The notes below the pieces were generated by a model that worked only from the letters and a program-made list of their open reading frames with translations, ran no database searches and was not told where the DNA came from. Below, one piece after another: positions 7,899 to 20,444 of a stretch of 64,000 bases of DNA; position 1 is the stretch's first letter, and each line of letters opens with the position of its first letter. Source of the stretch: Kitasatospora sp. Root107 (GTDB taxonomy: Bacteria; Actinomycetota; Actinomycetes; Streptomycetales; Streptomycetaceae); contig NZ_LMCT01000013.1 in the NCBI RefSeq assembly GCF_001424875.1, forward strand, positions 37,229-101,228, written 5' to 3'. Made by a program: the position numbers and the translations under genes.

Positions 7899-8579
7899 TC
7901 ACGCCGTCCAGGCGGGTTCGGCGGTGCGTTCGCGGGTGCGGTGGCAGGCGTACGCGATGGTGCCGAGGAGGAGGCGGGCCTCCGGGGGACAGGCGGCGCT
8001 GTCGCGGCAGGGGCGGCGGAGCCAGCGCGCGGGGCCGAGGGCGCCGAGGGTGGTGGGCGGGGCGGCCACGTAGTCGCCCTCGCCGTGGCAGGCCAGGTCG
8101 AGGGTGGTGTCGTCCCAGCCCATCCGGTACAGGAGTTCGGGCAGTCGTTGGGCGGCGCCGGGGGCCACGAAGAAGAGCAGCCGGCCGGTCGGCAGACCGA
8201 GTACGGGGCCGACCTGGGTACCCATCCGTTCCAGTCGGACCAGGGCCTGCAGGCCGGGCTGGGTCGGGGCGTCCAGGACGTCGAACGAGCGGCCGGTCGG
8301 CAGTAGCAGCGCGGCCTCGCCGCCGCGAAGGCGGTTCAGGTCGGCGGTGCCCGCGCCGGTGGCCGGGTCGACGGTGTGCGCGGGGCCGAGCCCCTGGTGC
8401 AGGCCGGGTGCGGCGCAGTGGGCGGCCGGGCAGGAGCAGCGGCCGTCGGTGCGGGTGGTGCCGGTGCCGACCGCCACCGCCCAGCCCCAGCGGCCGGTGT
8501 ACTCCGCAGCCGCCTCGAACGCGGTACCGCGAAGACGGCGGCGGGAGCCGAAGCGCAGCTCGCCGAAGAGGTTGTCCAT
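7899..8579 (-). CDS. Stand-alone Prim-Pol-like protein (degenerate bifunctional primase/polymerase N-domain)
   Basis: A 226-residue protein starting at ATG 8579 directly behind GGGGGAGG. The layout resembles the bifunctional DNA primase/polymerase N-terminal domain: GWAVAVGTG near the N-terminus, a Cys-rich segment CSCPAAHC, LLPTGRSFDVLDAP where active enzymes have an acidic D-x-D, and HGEGDYVAAPPT matching the conserved Gly-x-Tyr-Val-x-x-P-P-S/T strand. Only one or two acidic residues are retained in the catalytic strand, so polymerase activity is doubtful. Homologous stand-alone proteins sit next to nsdA in streptomycetes. It is divergent from nsdA, and a palindromic element follows its 3' end. 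A smaller relative is at 61730. Confidence 0.65.
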   Translation of the reverse strand: MDNLFGELRFGSRRRLRGTAFEAAAEYTGRWGWAVAVGTGTTRTDGRCSCPAAHCAAPGLHQGLGPAHTVDPATGAGTADLNRLRGGEAALLLPTGRSFDVLDAPTQPGLQALVRLERMGTQVGPVLGLPTGRLLFFVAPGAAQRLPELLYRMGWDDTTLDLACHGEGDYVAAPPTTLGALGPARWLRRPCRDSAACPPEARLLLGTIAYACHRTRERTAEPAWTA

Positions 8580-9058
8580 GCCTCCCCCAACAGGTTCGGA
8601 TTGCCGGTGGTTACGGGGATGTGACGGTCCGTCGATTGTCCGGCGTGAAGCGGGTCGCGTGTTGGCGGCGCGCAGCAGTCGGAGTGCTCCGATTCGCGCG
8701 GTCAGGGCCAGAAGGCTCCTTGCATCGGTGTCACGGATACCGGATCGTCGGTGCTGCACGGGAGTCCCCTTCCTGGCCGGATGGCCTGTAGGGCCGTCAA
8801 GATCCCTGTGAATTCGGCGAGTTGGGCCGCTGCTTCCTCGACTACCAGTGAAGCGCGCGGTGCCCTTGCGTAGTTCACTCGTGGGGGTGGCGAAAGGTGG
8901 CGATTCTCGGGTGATGCTCCCCCGGATGGCGGTTGTCGCGTTACGTTCAGCACACGGAACGCAGCGGACCGTCCACATCGGGCGGGTAAGAAGCGGGCAA
9001 AGCGGGCGAAGACGAGCGGGGCCTCTGTGCGGGGGCCGGGCGGGATGGGGACGTTCCC
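8580..9058. other. Divergent intergenic region between the Prim-Pol-like gene and nsdA
   Basis: 479 bp containing the upstream regions of both genes. A possible small minus-strand frame (8702-8878, GTG start, 58 codons, TGA) has only moderate third-position GC and no clear ribosome binding site, so I do not call it. No strong hairpin or repeat is apparent. Confidence 0.35.
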
Positions 9059-10513
9059 ATGGCAGAGAAGCAACCGAACGAGAAACTGACCTCGTGGTTC
9101 GGCCGGAGCGGCTGGTCCAAGGGTGAGTTGGCCCGCCAGGTGAACCGCAGGGCCCGGCAGATCGGCGCGCACCACGTCAGCACCGACACCTCCAGGGTGC
9201 GCCGCTGGCTGGACGGGGAGCAGCCCAGGGAGCCGATCCCGAAGATCATGTCCCAGCTGTTCTCCGAGCGGTTCGGCTCGGTGGTCTCGATCGAGGACCT
9301 CGGGCTGCGCACCGCCGTCCCGGTGAGCACCGTGGAGAGCGGCGTCGACCTGCCGTGGAGCGCGCCGCAGACGGTGCAGCTGATCAGCGAGTACTCGCGC
9401 AGCGACCTGATGCTCAACCGCCGTGGCTTCCTCGGCACTTCGCTCGCGCTGACCGCGGGCGCCGCGTTGATCGAGCCGATGCAGCGCTGGCTGGCCCCCA
9501 ACCAGGGCGGCGTGCCGACCCCGATCCTCGCGGCGGCCACCGGCGGTGAGCAGTTCTCCGGCCGACTCTCCGAGCCCGAGCTGCAACTGCTGGAGCAGAC
9601 CACGGTGATGTTCCGTCAGTGGGACGCGCAGAACGGCGGCGGCCTGCGCCGCAAGGCAGTGGTCGGCCAGCTGCACGAGGTCACCGACCTGCTGCAGGAG
9701 AGCTACCCCGAGCAGACCACCAAGCGGCTGTTCCGGCTGACCGCCGAACTCGCCCACCTGGCGGGCTGGATGTCGTACGACGTCGGCATGCACCCGAGCG
9801 CGCAGAAGTACTACGTGCTCGCCCTGCACGCGGCCAAGGAGGCGGGGGACCGGCCGTTCGGCGCGCAGATCCTGACCGACATGAGCCGCCAGATGATCCA
9901 CCTGAACCGGGGCGAGGACGCCCTGGAGCTGATCCACCTGGCCCAGTACGGCAGCCGGGACAGCGCCAGCCCGCGTCAGCAGTCGCTGCTGTTCGCGATG
10001 GAGGCCCGGGCCTACTCCACCATCGGCGAGGTCAACCGCTGCGCCCGGGCGGCCCGGCTGGCCGAGGACACCTTCAGTGACTGCGCCCGGGGTGACAACG
10101 ACCCGGACTGGCTGAAGTTCTTCTCGCTGGCGGAGCTGAACGCGGAGAACGCCCACTCCTACCGGGACTTGGCCTACCACACCACCCGCAGCCCGCTGTA
10201 CGCCTCGATGTCCGCGCCGGTGATGGAGCGCGCGGTGGACCTGTTCCGGGAGGACCCGGACCACGTCCGCAGCTACGCCTTCAACCTGATCGGCATGTCC
10301 AGCGTGCACCTGCTGCAGAACGAGCCGGAGCAGGCCGTGGTGATGGCCAAGCAGGCGGTGGACATCGCCACCCGGGTCCGCTCCGAGCGGCTGAACACCC
10401 GGATCAGGAAGACCTCGGCCGCCGCCACGCGGAACTTCAGGGACGTCGCCGAGGTGGGTCAGCTGGCCGACCTGGTGGTGCAGGACATCCCGGAGTTCGT
10501 CCCCACCGGCTGA
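9059..10513 (+). CDS. nsdA: NsdA-like negative regulator of differentiation
   Basis: A 484-residue protein whose position (ftsY, Prim-Pol-like gene, this gene, amtB) matches nsdA of Streptomyces coelicolor, whose loss enhances sporulation and antibiotic production. The N-terminus (WFGRSGWSKGELARQVNRR and STDTSRVRRWLDGEQP) resembles a Cro/XRE-type DNA-binding segment. The rest is a helical, TPR-like repeat region (ELAHLAGWMSYDVGMHPSA, AKEAGDRPFGAQILTDMSRQ). An internal NRRGFLGTSLALTAG segment looks like a Tat motif but lies ~120 residues in, so it is unlikely to direct export. The start is ATG 9059. Direct targets are not known from the sequence. Confidence 0.8.
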   Translation: MAEKQPNEKLTSWFGRSGWSKGELARQVNRRARQIGAHHVSTDTSRVRRWLDGEQPREPIPKIMSQLFSERFGSVVSIEDLGLRTAVPVSTVESGVDLPWSAPQTVQLISEYSRSDLMLNRRGFLGTSLALTAGAALIEPMQRWLAPNQGGVPTPILAAATGGEQFSGRLSEPELQLLEQTTVMFRQWDAQNGGGLRRKAVVGQLHEVTDLLQESYPEQTTKRLFRLTAELAHLAGWMSYDVGMHPSAQKYYVLALHAAKEAGDRPFGAQILTDMSRQMIHLNRGEDALELIHLAQYGSRDSASPRQQSLLFAMEARAYSTIGEVNRCARAARLAEDTFSDCARGDNDPDWLKFFSLAELNAENAHSYRDLAYHTTRSPLYASMSAPVMERAVDLFREDPDHVRSYAFNLIGMSSVHLLQNEPEQAVVMAKQAVDIATRVRSERLNTRIRKTSAAATRNFRDVAEVGQLADLVVQDIPEFVPTG

Positions 10514-10866
10514 TCCCACGTCACGGTTCGGTTTCGGCCAACTCCACCCCGCACCCCGGCCGTGGGGCCGCCAGAGGTCTGTACGCGATCGGGCTCCCCC
10601 GCCCCCGCCGCCCCTGGAGCCCCACGGCCGGTGACCGTTCGGGCACCCGGCGTCCGACCGGGCCGTACGGTAACCCATGGTCTGTCATGGCACGGCCGTA
10701 GTTCATCTCCTCGTAACGTCGTGGTCCGGCCCGTCACGGCCGCGAAACACCGAGCCGCATCGGCCGAAATCAGCCTTCGGCACTCTCCTCTTCATCGCCG
10801 ACACTCCAGGTGGCACGGGACAGGGATCCTGCGGGTGGAGCGGCATTCATTCACGAGGAGACGCCG
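10514..10866 (+). other. amtB upstream region
   Basis: 353 bp without a gene. It holds a GlnR-type site at 10733-10748 (separate entry) and the GAGGAG ribosome binding site just before amtB. No clear terminator for nsdA was found. Confidence 0.4.
10733..10748 (+). promoter_or_regulatory. Putative GlnR binding site upstream of amtB
   Basis: GTCAC-N6-GAAAC at 10733-10748 fits the streptomycete GlnR half-box pair gTnAC-n6-GaAAC. A further GTAAC lies 20 bp upstream (10713-10717), close to the expected position of a second a-box. GlnR activates amtB-glnK-glnD under nitrogen limitation in streptomycetes. The site is ~120 bp before the start codon. Confidence 0.6.
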
Positions 10867-12533
<1,667 letters not shown>

Positions 12534-12635
12534 CATTCGACGCAAGGTCCTTGGCGGGCCGGTCACCCTCGGGGCGGCCGGTCCGCCGGACGCGTATCCG
12601 GAAGTCCCGCAGCACCGACGGACGGGGAACTCGCC

Positions 12636-15059
12636 GTGAGCAGCACCGACCAGCCCTCCGAGTACGCCGCCGCCCGGACCCGCCTGCTGGCGGAACCCGG
12701 CCTGGGCGGCACGGCCCGCCGCACCGCGCTCTCCCGGCTGGCCGACGGCTGGCTCGCGGGCCTGTACGCGGCAGCCGGCGCCCCGTCAGGCACCGCACTG
12801 GTGGCGGTCGGTGGCTACGGCCGCGGCGAGCTCTCCCCGCGCAGCGACCTGGACGTGCTGCTGCTGCACACGGGCCCGATCGACCCGGCACTGCCGGAGC
12901 GGATCTGGTACCCGGTCTGGGACGGCGGCGCCGCGCTGGACCACGCGGTCCGCACCCCCGCCGAGGCCCGCGCGGTGGCGGCCGAGGACCTCAAGGCCCA
13001 GCTCGGCCTGCTGGACGCCCGGCACCTGGCCGGTGACCCGGAACTGACGGCGGAGCTGCGCTCGAACGTCCTGTCGGACTGGCGGGCCACCGCACCGAAG
13101 CGGCTCCCCGAACTCCGCCAGTCCTGTCTCGAACGGGCCGAGCGGCACGGCGAGTTGTCGTTCCTGCTGGAGCCCGACCTGAAGGAGGCCAGGGGCGGCC
13201 TGCGGGACGTGGTGGCGCTGAACGCGATCGCCGCCAGCTGGCTGGCCGACGCCCCCCGGGACGGTCTGGAGGCGGCCGCCGCCCGGCTCGCCGACGTCCG
13301 GGACGCGCTGCACCTGACCACCGGCCGGGCCACCGAACGGCTCACCCTGCAGGAGCAGGACCAGGTGGCCGCCCGGCTCGGCGTGCTGGACGCCGACATC
13401 CTGCTCCGGCAGGTGTACGAGGCGGCCCGCACCATCAGCTACGCCGGGGACGTCACCTGGCGGTCCGTCGAACGCGTGCTGGCCGCCCGCACCGGCCGGG
13501 GCCGCCGGGTCTCCCGGCTGGCCTTCCCGTTCACCGGCGTCGGCCGGGGCAACGGCGCGGTGGCGCGCGGCGTGGTGGACCGCCGGCCGCTGGCCGAGGG
13601 CGTGGTCGAGCAGGACGGCGAGGCGGTGCTCGCCCAGGGCGCCAGGCCCGGGCAGGACCCGGTGCTGGCGCTGCGCGCGGCGGCCGCCGCCGCGCAGGCC
13701 GGTCTGACGGTCGGTTACGCCACCGTGCGCCGGCTGGCCACCGAGGCCAGGCCGCTGCCGGTGCCCTGGCCGGACGAGGCCAGGGAGCAGCTGATCACCC
13801 TACTGGGCGCGGGCGAGGCGGCCATCCCGGTCTGGGAGGCGTACGAGGCGGAGGGTCTGATCACCCGTCTGCTGCCGGACTGGGAGCGGGTCCGCTGCCG
13901 TCCGCAGCGCAACGCGGTGCACCGCTGGACGGTGGACCGGCACCTGATCGAGACCGCGGTGAAGGCCGCCGCGATGACCCGCCGGGTGGCCAGGCCCGAC
14001 CTGCTGCTGGTGGCCGCGCTGCTGCACGACATCGGCAAGGGCTGGCCCGGGGACCACTCGGAGGCGGGCGAGGTGATCGTCCGGGACGTGGCGGCCCGGA
14101 TGGGCTTCGACAAGGCCGACACCGACACCCTGGCCCTGCTGGTGCGCCACCACCTGACGCTGGTGGACACCGCGACCCGGCGCGACCCGGACGACCCGGC
14201 CACCGTCGACCTGATCACCAAGGTGGTCGGCACCCTGCCGCACCTGGAGCTGCTGCACGCACTGACCGAGGCGGACGCCACCGCCACCGGACCGGCCGCC
14301 TGGAGCGGCTGGCGGGCCTCGCTGGTGCGCGGTCTTGCCGAGCGGGCGGCCGAACGGCTGGCCGGCGGCAGCTCGTACCCGGCGGACGCCGAGCCGACCG
14401 CCGAGGAGGAGCGGCTCGCGGTGGAGGCAGGACGCACCGGCGGCCCGGCGCTCACCCTGCTCGCGCAGACCCAGCAGGACTCGTTCGCCACCGAGCCGAT
14501 GGGCGTCGAACTGACCCTGGCGCTGCCCGACCAGCCTGGCCTGCTCGGCACGGTGGCCGGGGTGCTGGCGCTGCACCGGCTGACGGTCCGTTCGGCCGGG
14601 CTGCGCGAGCTCGACCCGGTCGGGGCAGGGCCGGTCCTGCTGCTGTCCTGGACGGTGGCGGCGGAGTACGGCGAACTCCCGGAGGGCGCGCGCCTGCGGG
14701 CCGACCTGCGCCGGGCGCTGGACGGCTCGCTGGACGTGGCCCGCAAGCTGGCCGAACGGGACGCGGCCGCCCCGCGCCGCCGGGGGATCGCCACGCCGCC
14801 GCCGGTGGTCACGGTCGCTCCCGGCGGCGCGTCCAGCACTGCCACCGTGCTGGAGGTCAGGGCGCACGACGCCCCCGGCCTGCTGCACCGGATCGGCCGG
14901 GCGCTGGACGCGGCGGGCGTCCGGGTCCGTACCGCGCACGTCTCCACCCTCGGTGCGGACGCGGTGGACGCCTTCTACGTGACCGATCCGGCGGGCCGTC
15001 CGCTGTCCGCCGAACGGGCCCGCGAGGTGGCTTCGGCGGTGCAGGCGGCGTTGGGGTAA
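12636..15059 (+). CDS. glnD: PII nucleotidyltransferase / removing enzyme GlnD
   Basis: An 807-residue bifunctional enzyme. The N-terminal nucleotidyltransferase motif is GGYGRGELSPRSDLDVLLL, followed by the helical GlnE/GlnD domain (DLKEARGGLRD), an HD hydrolase domain (LLHDIGKGWPGDHSEAG), and two ACT domains at the C-terminus (VELTLALPDQPGLLG and TVLEVRAHDAPGLLHRIG) that sense glutamine. In actinobacteria it adenylylates GlnK rather than uridylylating it. GTG 12636 is ~100 nt after glnK. It is somewhat shorter than the ~890-residue enterobacterial enzyme, which is normal for this group. Confidence 0.94.
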   Translation: MSSTDQPSEYAAARTRLLAEPGLGGTARRTALSRLADGWLAGLYAAAGAPSGTALVAVGGYGRGELSPRSDLDVLLLHTGPIDPALPERIWYPVWDGGAALDHAVRTPAEARAVAAEDLKAQLGLLDARHLAGDPELTAELRSNVLSDWRATAPKRLPELRQSCLERAERHGELSFLLEPDLKEARGGLRDVVALNAIAASWLADAPRDGLEAAAARLADVRDALHLTTGRATERLTLQEQDQVAARLGVLDADILLRQVYEAARTISYAGDVTWRSVERVLAARTGRGRRVSRLAFPFTGVGRGNGAVARGVVDRRPLAEGVVEQDGEAVLAQGARPGQDPVLALRAAAAAAQAGLTVGYATVRRLATEARPLPVPWPDEAREQLITLLGAGEAAIPVWEAYEAEGLITRLLPDWERVRCRPQRNAVHRWTVDRHLIETAVKAAAMTRRVARPDLLLVAALLHDIGKGWPGDHSEAGEVIVRDVAARMGFDKADTDTLALLVRHHLTLVDTATRRDPDDPATVDLITKVVGTLPHLELLHALTEADATATGPAAWSGWRASLVRGLAERAAERLAGGSSYPADAEPTAEEERLAVEAGRTGGPALTLLAQTQQDSFATEPMGVELTLALPDQPGLLGTVAGVLALHRLTVRSAGLRELDPVGAGPVLLLSWTVAAEYGELPEGARLRADLRRALDGSLDVARKLAERDAAAPRRRGIATPPPVVTVAPGGASSTATVLEVRAHDAPGLLHRIGRALDAAGVRVRTAHVSTLGADAVDAFYVTDPAGRPLSAERAREVASAVQAALG

Positions 15060-15158
15060 CCGGGTTTCGACCGGGGTGGGGACCGTTGGTGAAGCGGCCG
15101 GATACCCTGGGGGCGACGACCGTACCCGTACCGATGCCGCAAGGGACCCGCGACCGAC

Positions 15159-16733
15159 GTGTTCGACACTCTTTCCGATCGCCTCGCAGCGACGTTCAAG
15201 AACCTCCGGGGCAAGGGCCGCCTCAGTGAGGCGGACATCGACGCCACCGCCCGTGAGATCCGGATCGCGCTGCTGGAGGCGGATGTCGCCCTCCCGGTGG
15301 TCCGGGCCTTCATCAAGCAGGTCAAGGACCGTGCGCTCGGCGTCGAGGTCACCGGCGCGCTGAACCCGGCCCAGCAGGTCGTCAAGATCGTCAACGAGGA
15401 GCTCATCAACATCCTCGGTGGCGAGACCCGACGCCTCCGCTACGCCAAGACCGGCCCGACCGTCATCATGCTGGCGGGTCTGCAGGGTGCCGGTAAGACC
15501 ACCCTGGCGGGCAAGCTCGGCCACTGGCTGAAGAGCCAGAAGCACACCCCGCTGCTGGTCGCCTGCGACCTCCAGCGCCCGAACGCGGTCACCCAGCTCG
15601 GCGTGGTGGCCGAGCGCGCGGGCGTCGCGTTCTACGGCCCGCAGCCCGGCAACGGCGTCGGCGACCCGGTACAGGTCGCCCGCGACTCGATCGAGTACGC
15701 CAAGCAGAAGCAGTACGACGTGGTCATCGTCGACACCGCGGGCCGCCTGGGTATCGACGCCGAGCTGATGCAGCAGGCCGCGGACATTCGCGCCGCGGTC
15801 GACCCGGACGAGGTCCTGTTCGTGGTCGACGCGATGGTCGGCCAGGACGCGGTGGTCACCGCGCAGGCCTTCCTCGAGGGCGTCGACTTCACCGGTGTGG
15901 TGCTGTCCAAGCTGGACGGTGACGCCCGCGGTGGTGCCGCGCTGTCGGTCGCGCACGTGACCGGCCGTCAGATCATGTTCGCCTCCAACGGCGAGAAGGT
16001 CGACGACTTCGACGCCTTCCACCCGGACCGGATGGCCTCCCGGATCCTCGGCATGGGCGACATGCTGTCGCTGATCGAGAAGGCCGAGCAGACCTTCTCG
16101 CAGGCCGAGGCCGAGAAGATGGCCTCCAAGCTGCAGGGTGGCGGCAAGGACTTCACGCTGGACGACTTCCTGTCCCAGCTGGAGCAGGTCCAGAAGATGG
16201 GCTCGATCTCCAAGCTGCTCGGCATGCTGCCGGGCATGGGCCAGATCCGGGACCAGATCAACAACATCGACGACAAGGACGTCAACCGGGTCGGCGCGAT
16301 CATCAAGTCGATGACGCCCGCCGAGCGGACCGAGCCGAAGATCATCAACGGCTCGCGCCGGCTGCGGATCGCCAAGGGCTCGGGTGTCCAGGTCGGCGAG
16401 GTCAGCAACCTGGTCGAGCGGTTCTTCGAGGCCCGCAAGATGATGGCCGCGATGGCCTCCGGCAAGGGCATCCCCGGCATGCCGGGTATCCCGGGCATGG
16501 GTGGCGGCGGCAAGAAGGCGCTGAAGAAGGCCCCGGCCGCCAAGGGCAAGCGCAAGTCCGGCAACCCGCTGAAGCGGGCCCAGGAGGAGGCGGCCGCCGC
16601 CGAGCGCAAGGCGCTCGGTCCGGGTGCCCCGGCCGCACCCGCCGAGGGCGGCGCCGGTGGTGCGTTCGGCCTCGGCGCGGGCAAGGGCCCGGCCGACTTC
16701 CAGCTGCCCAAGGAGTTCAAGGACCTGCTCTGA
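15159..16733 (+). CDS. ffh: Signal recognition particle protein Ffh
   Basis: A 524-residue SRP54-type GTPase. The N domain begins MFDTLSDRLAATFKNLRGKG. The G domain has GLQGAGKTT from residue 107, DTAGRLG and SKLDGDARGG. A Met-rich M domain (MGSISKLLGMLPGMGQ onwards) binds 4.5S/SRP RNA and signal sequences, and the Lys/Gly/Ala-rich tail is longer than in E. coli. It acts with FtsY in co-translational targeting. GTG 15159 starts it. A promoter may lie in 15080-15115, since TTGGTG and TACCCT-like boxes are visible, and a strong terminator follows the stop. Confidence 0.96.
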   Translation: MFDTLSDRLAATFKNLRGKGRLSEADIDATAREIRIALLEADVALPVVRAFIKQVKDRALGVEVTGALNPAQQVVKIVNEELINILGGETRRLRYAKTGPTVIMLAGLQGAGKTTLAGKLGHWLKSQKHTPLLVACDLQRPNAVTQLGVVAERAGVAFYGPQPGNGVGDPVQVARDSIEYAKQKQYDVVIVDTAGRLGIDAELMQQAADIRAAVDPDEVLFVVDAMVGQDAVVTAQAFLEGVDFTGVVLSKLDGDARGGAALSVAHVTGRQIMFASNGEKVDDFDAFHPDRMASRILGMGDMLSLIEKAEQTFSQAEAEKMASKLQGGGKDFTLDDFLSQLEQVQKMGSISKLLGMLPGMGQIRDQINNIDDKDVNRVGAIIKSMTPAERTEPKIINGSRRLRIAKGSGVQVGEVSNLVERFFEARKMMAAMASGKGIPGMPGIPGMGGGGKKALKKAPAAKGKRKSGNPLKRAQEEAAAAERKALGPGAPAAPAEGGAGGAFGLGAGKGPADFQLPKEFKDLL

Positions 16734-16745
16734 GCGGTCCACGCC

Positions 16746-16783
16746 CGACGGCCCGTCACCCCGACCGGGGTGGCGGGCCGTCG
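16746..16783 (+). terminator. Terminator after ffh
   Basis: Left arm 16746-16762 and right arm 16767-16783 form a 17-bp stem with one G-U pair and a gacc loop, 12 nt after the ffh stop. It separates ffh from the acetyltransferase gene. Confidence 0.75.
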
Positions 16784-16820
16784 CGCTGTTCCCGGCATGT
16801 TCGATGATGGAGGGGTGCGA

Positions 16821-17345
16821 GTGACGATTCGACCCCCGATGACAGCCGACGCCGGACCGTACGCCGAGGCGGTGCGCCGCTCCGCCGAGCACGTCGGGCG
16901 GTGGAACCCCGTCGAACCGGACGGCCTGCCCGAACTGCTGGAGCGTCAGGGCCCAGGGCTGCGGACCTTCCTGATCGCCGACCTGGCCACCGGCGGCCTG
17001 GTCGGCAAGTGCAACGTGGCCAACATCGTGATGGGCCGGTTCTGCAACGCCGCCCTCGGCTACGACTCCTACCTGCCGTACGCCGGAACCGGGCGGATGA
17101 CCGAGGGCATGCGGCTGGTGGTGGACCGCTGTTTCGGGCCGCAGACCGACGGCGGGCTCGGGCTGCACCGGCTGGAGATCAACGTCCAGCCGGAGAACGA
17201 GCGCTCCATCGCACTGGCCCGCCGGCTGGGCTTCCGGCACGAGGGCTTCACCCCCCGGATGCTGTTCCTGGACGGCGCCTGGCGCGACCACGAGCGGTTC
17301 GCCCTGACGGCGGACGAGTGGCCGGGGGCCGCGACCGGCCGTTGA
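16821..17345 (+). CDS. GNAT-family N-acetyltransferase (RimJ/RimL-like)
   Basis: A 174-residue protein with GNAT features: TIRPPMTADAGPYAEAVRRS at the N-terminus, a central GYDSYLPYAGTGRMTEGM acetyl-CoA region, and the RimJ/RimL-like motif LHRLEINVQPENERSIALAR followed by LGFRHEGF. It probably acetylates a small molecule or a protein N-terminus. GTG 16821 is chosen because GGAGG lies 7 nt upstream; the in-frame GTG 16815 and further upstream codons are less well placed. The substrate cannot be predicted. Confidence 0.8.
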   Translation: MTIRPPMTADAGPYAEAVRRSAEHVGRWNPVEPDGLPELLERQGPGLRTFLIADLATGGLVGKCNVANIVMGRFCNAALGYDSYLPYAGTGRMTEGMRLVVDRCFGPQTDGGLGLHRLEINVQPENERSIALARRLGFRHEGFTPRMLFLDGAWRDHERFALTADEWPGAATGR

Positions 17346-17423
17346 GCAGTGCGGTCGGCGGCGCGTTCCGAGGGCGGCGTTGCGGCTTGGTCGGCCTGAC
17401 CGTATGTCCGTACTGTCCGATGG

Positions 17424-19343
<1,920 letters not shown>

Positions 19344-19436
19344 GGCCCGACCTGGCCTGAGCCTCGGCCTGGTGTGCGTTGCGGGGATCGTGGGGCGCGT
19401 CCGATGCCGGGCGCGCCCCTTGGCGTCGGTACGCGC

Positions 19437-20246
19437 TCAGTTCACCCGGTCGCCGACCACGTAGCGGAACACGTTGACCATCCGGACCGAGGCGTCCGGA
19501 CGGACGAACGGGTGCAGCGCCTCCTCCAGCTCCTTCACCACCAGGGCCGACCCGGCCGCCGTCACGGCCGGGTCGAACAGGCCGGTGGAGAGCATTCCGC
19601 GGACCGCGCTGTCCAGATCGGCGTAGGCGAACGGGCAGGTCACCCGGCCGCCACCGGCCGGCCGGAGCCCGGCCGCGCCGAGCAGCTCCTCCAGTCGCCC
19701 GGGCGCGCCGAGCGCGAAGGGATCACGGACGGGCGTACGCCCCGCCTGCCGCAGCGCCACCTCGAGTACGGCCGCGCTCTCGCAGCGCTCCGGCGGTCCC
19801 CAGGAGGCCAGCACCAGCTGACCGCCCGTCAGGGTCCGCCGGGCGGCGGCGGCCACCAGCCGGGTGGGCGAGGGGGTGGTCTGCAACTGCTCGAAAACTG
19901 TGACCAGGGAGTGGGCCGAGTGGGCGACGGACTCCGCCGTCCGGGGAGCCTCCTGCACCTGCAGCCGACGACCCTGCGCCAGCTCGCGCAGCTCGGTGTC
20001 CGACTCCAGTCCGGCCACCTGGGCACCCCGTTCGGCGGCCAGCAGCAGAGCCAGCCCCGACCTGCAGCCGAGGCCCAGCACGGACGTCGCCGGACCGACC
20101 TCCAACCGCTCGTAGACGGCCTGGTAGAGCGGGACGAGCATCCGCTCCTGGATCTCCGCCCAGTCCCTGGCCCGACTGTGTGGGCCGGTACAGACGGGTG
20201 TGCGGGATCGCTCCGAGGTCGTGCCGGTCACCTGCGCCGAAGCCAT
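19437..20246 (-). CDS. SAM-dependent methyltransferase
   Basis: A 269-residue protein with a class I methyltransferase pattern: motif I SVLGLGCRSGLALLLAAERG with AGLES as the motif-II acidic end, a central HSLVTVFEQLQ, and TGGQLVLASWGPPE as the post-IV region. The C-terminal half (LEELLGAAGLRPAGGGRVTCPF) matches the usual substrate-side strands. ATG 20246 is chosen because GGAGG is 5 nt upstream; ATG 20258 with AAGGA is the alternative. It is divergent from proS. Substrate unknown. The same strand stays open far upstream through proS, which is a coding-bias shadow. Confidence 0.7.
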   Translation of the reverse strand: MASAQVTGTTSERSRTPVCTGPHSRARDWAEIQERMLVPLYQAVYERLEVGPATSVLGLGCRSGLALLLAAERGAQVAGLESDTELRELAQGRRLQVQEAPRTAESVAHSAHSLVTVFEQLQTTPSPTRLVAAAARRTLTGGQLVLASWGPPERCESAAVLEVALRQAGRTPVRDPFALGAPGRLEELLGAAGLRPAGGGRVTCPFAYADLDSAVRGMLSTGLFDPAVTAAGSALVVKELEEALHPFVRPDASVRMVNVFRYVVGDRVN

Positions 20247-20444
20247 CGCGGCCTCCATCCGGTCCTTGGGTTCTTGCTGCCAACGCGCCCCCCAGAGTCC
20301 CGCCCCGAGACCAGCGAACAGCGCCCGGGCTCCGGCGTCCAGAGGTGTGCCGGGTGGTGTCCGCGCGCCGGGCCGGTGCGCCCCCAGCGCCCCCCGCTGG
20401 AACGGATTCACAGTCGGGGACCTCGGCCACGTACCATCTGCCCC

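Noticed and set aside
8702..8878. Possible 58-codon minus-strand gene upstream of the Prim-Pol-like gene
   Set aside because: No ribosome binding site, only moderate third-position GC, and an overlapping alternative frame; not enough to call.
9420..9480. Twin-arginine-like NRRGFLGTSLALTAG inside NsdA
   Set aside because: It lies about 120 residues from the start, so a Tat signal peptide is not plausible unless the start is far downstream, which would remove the conserved N-terminus.
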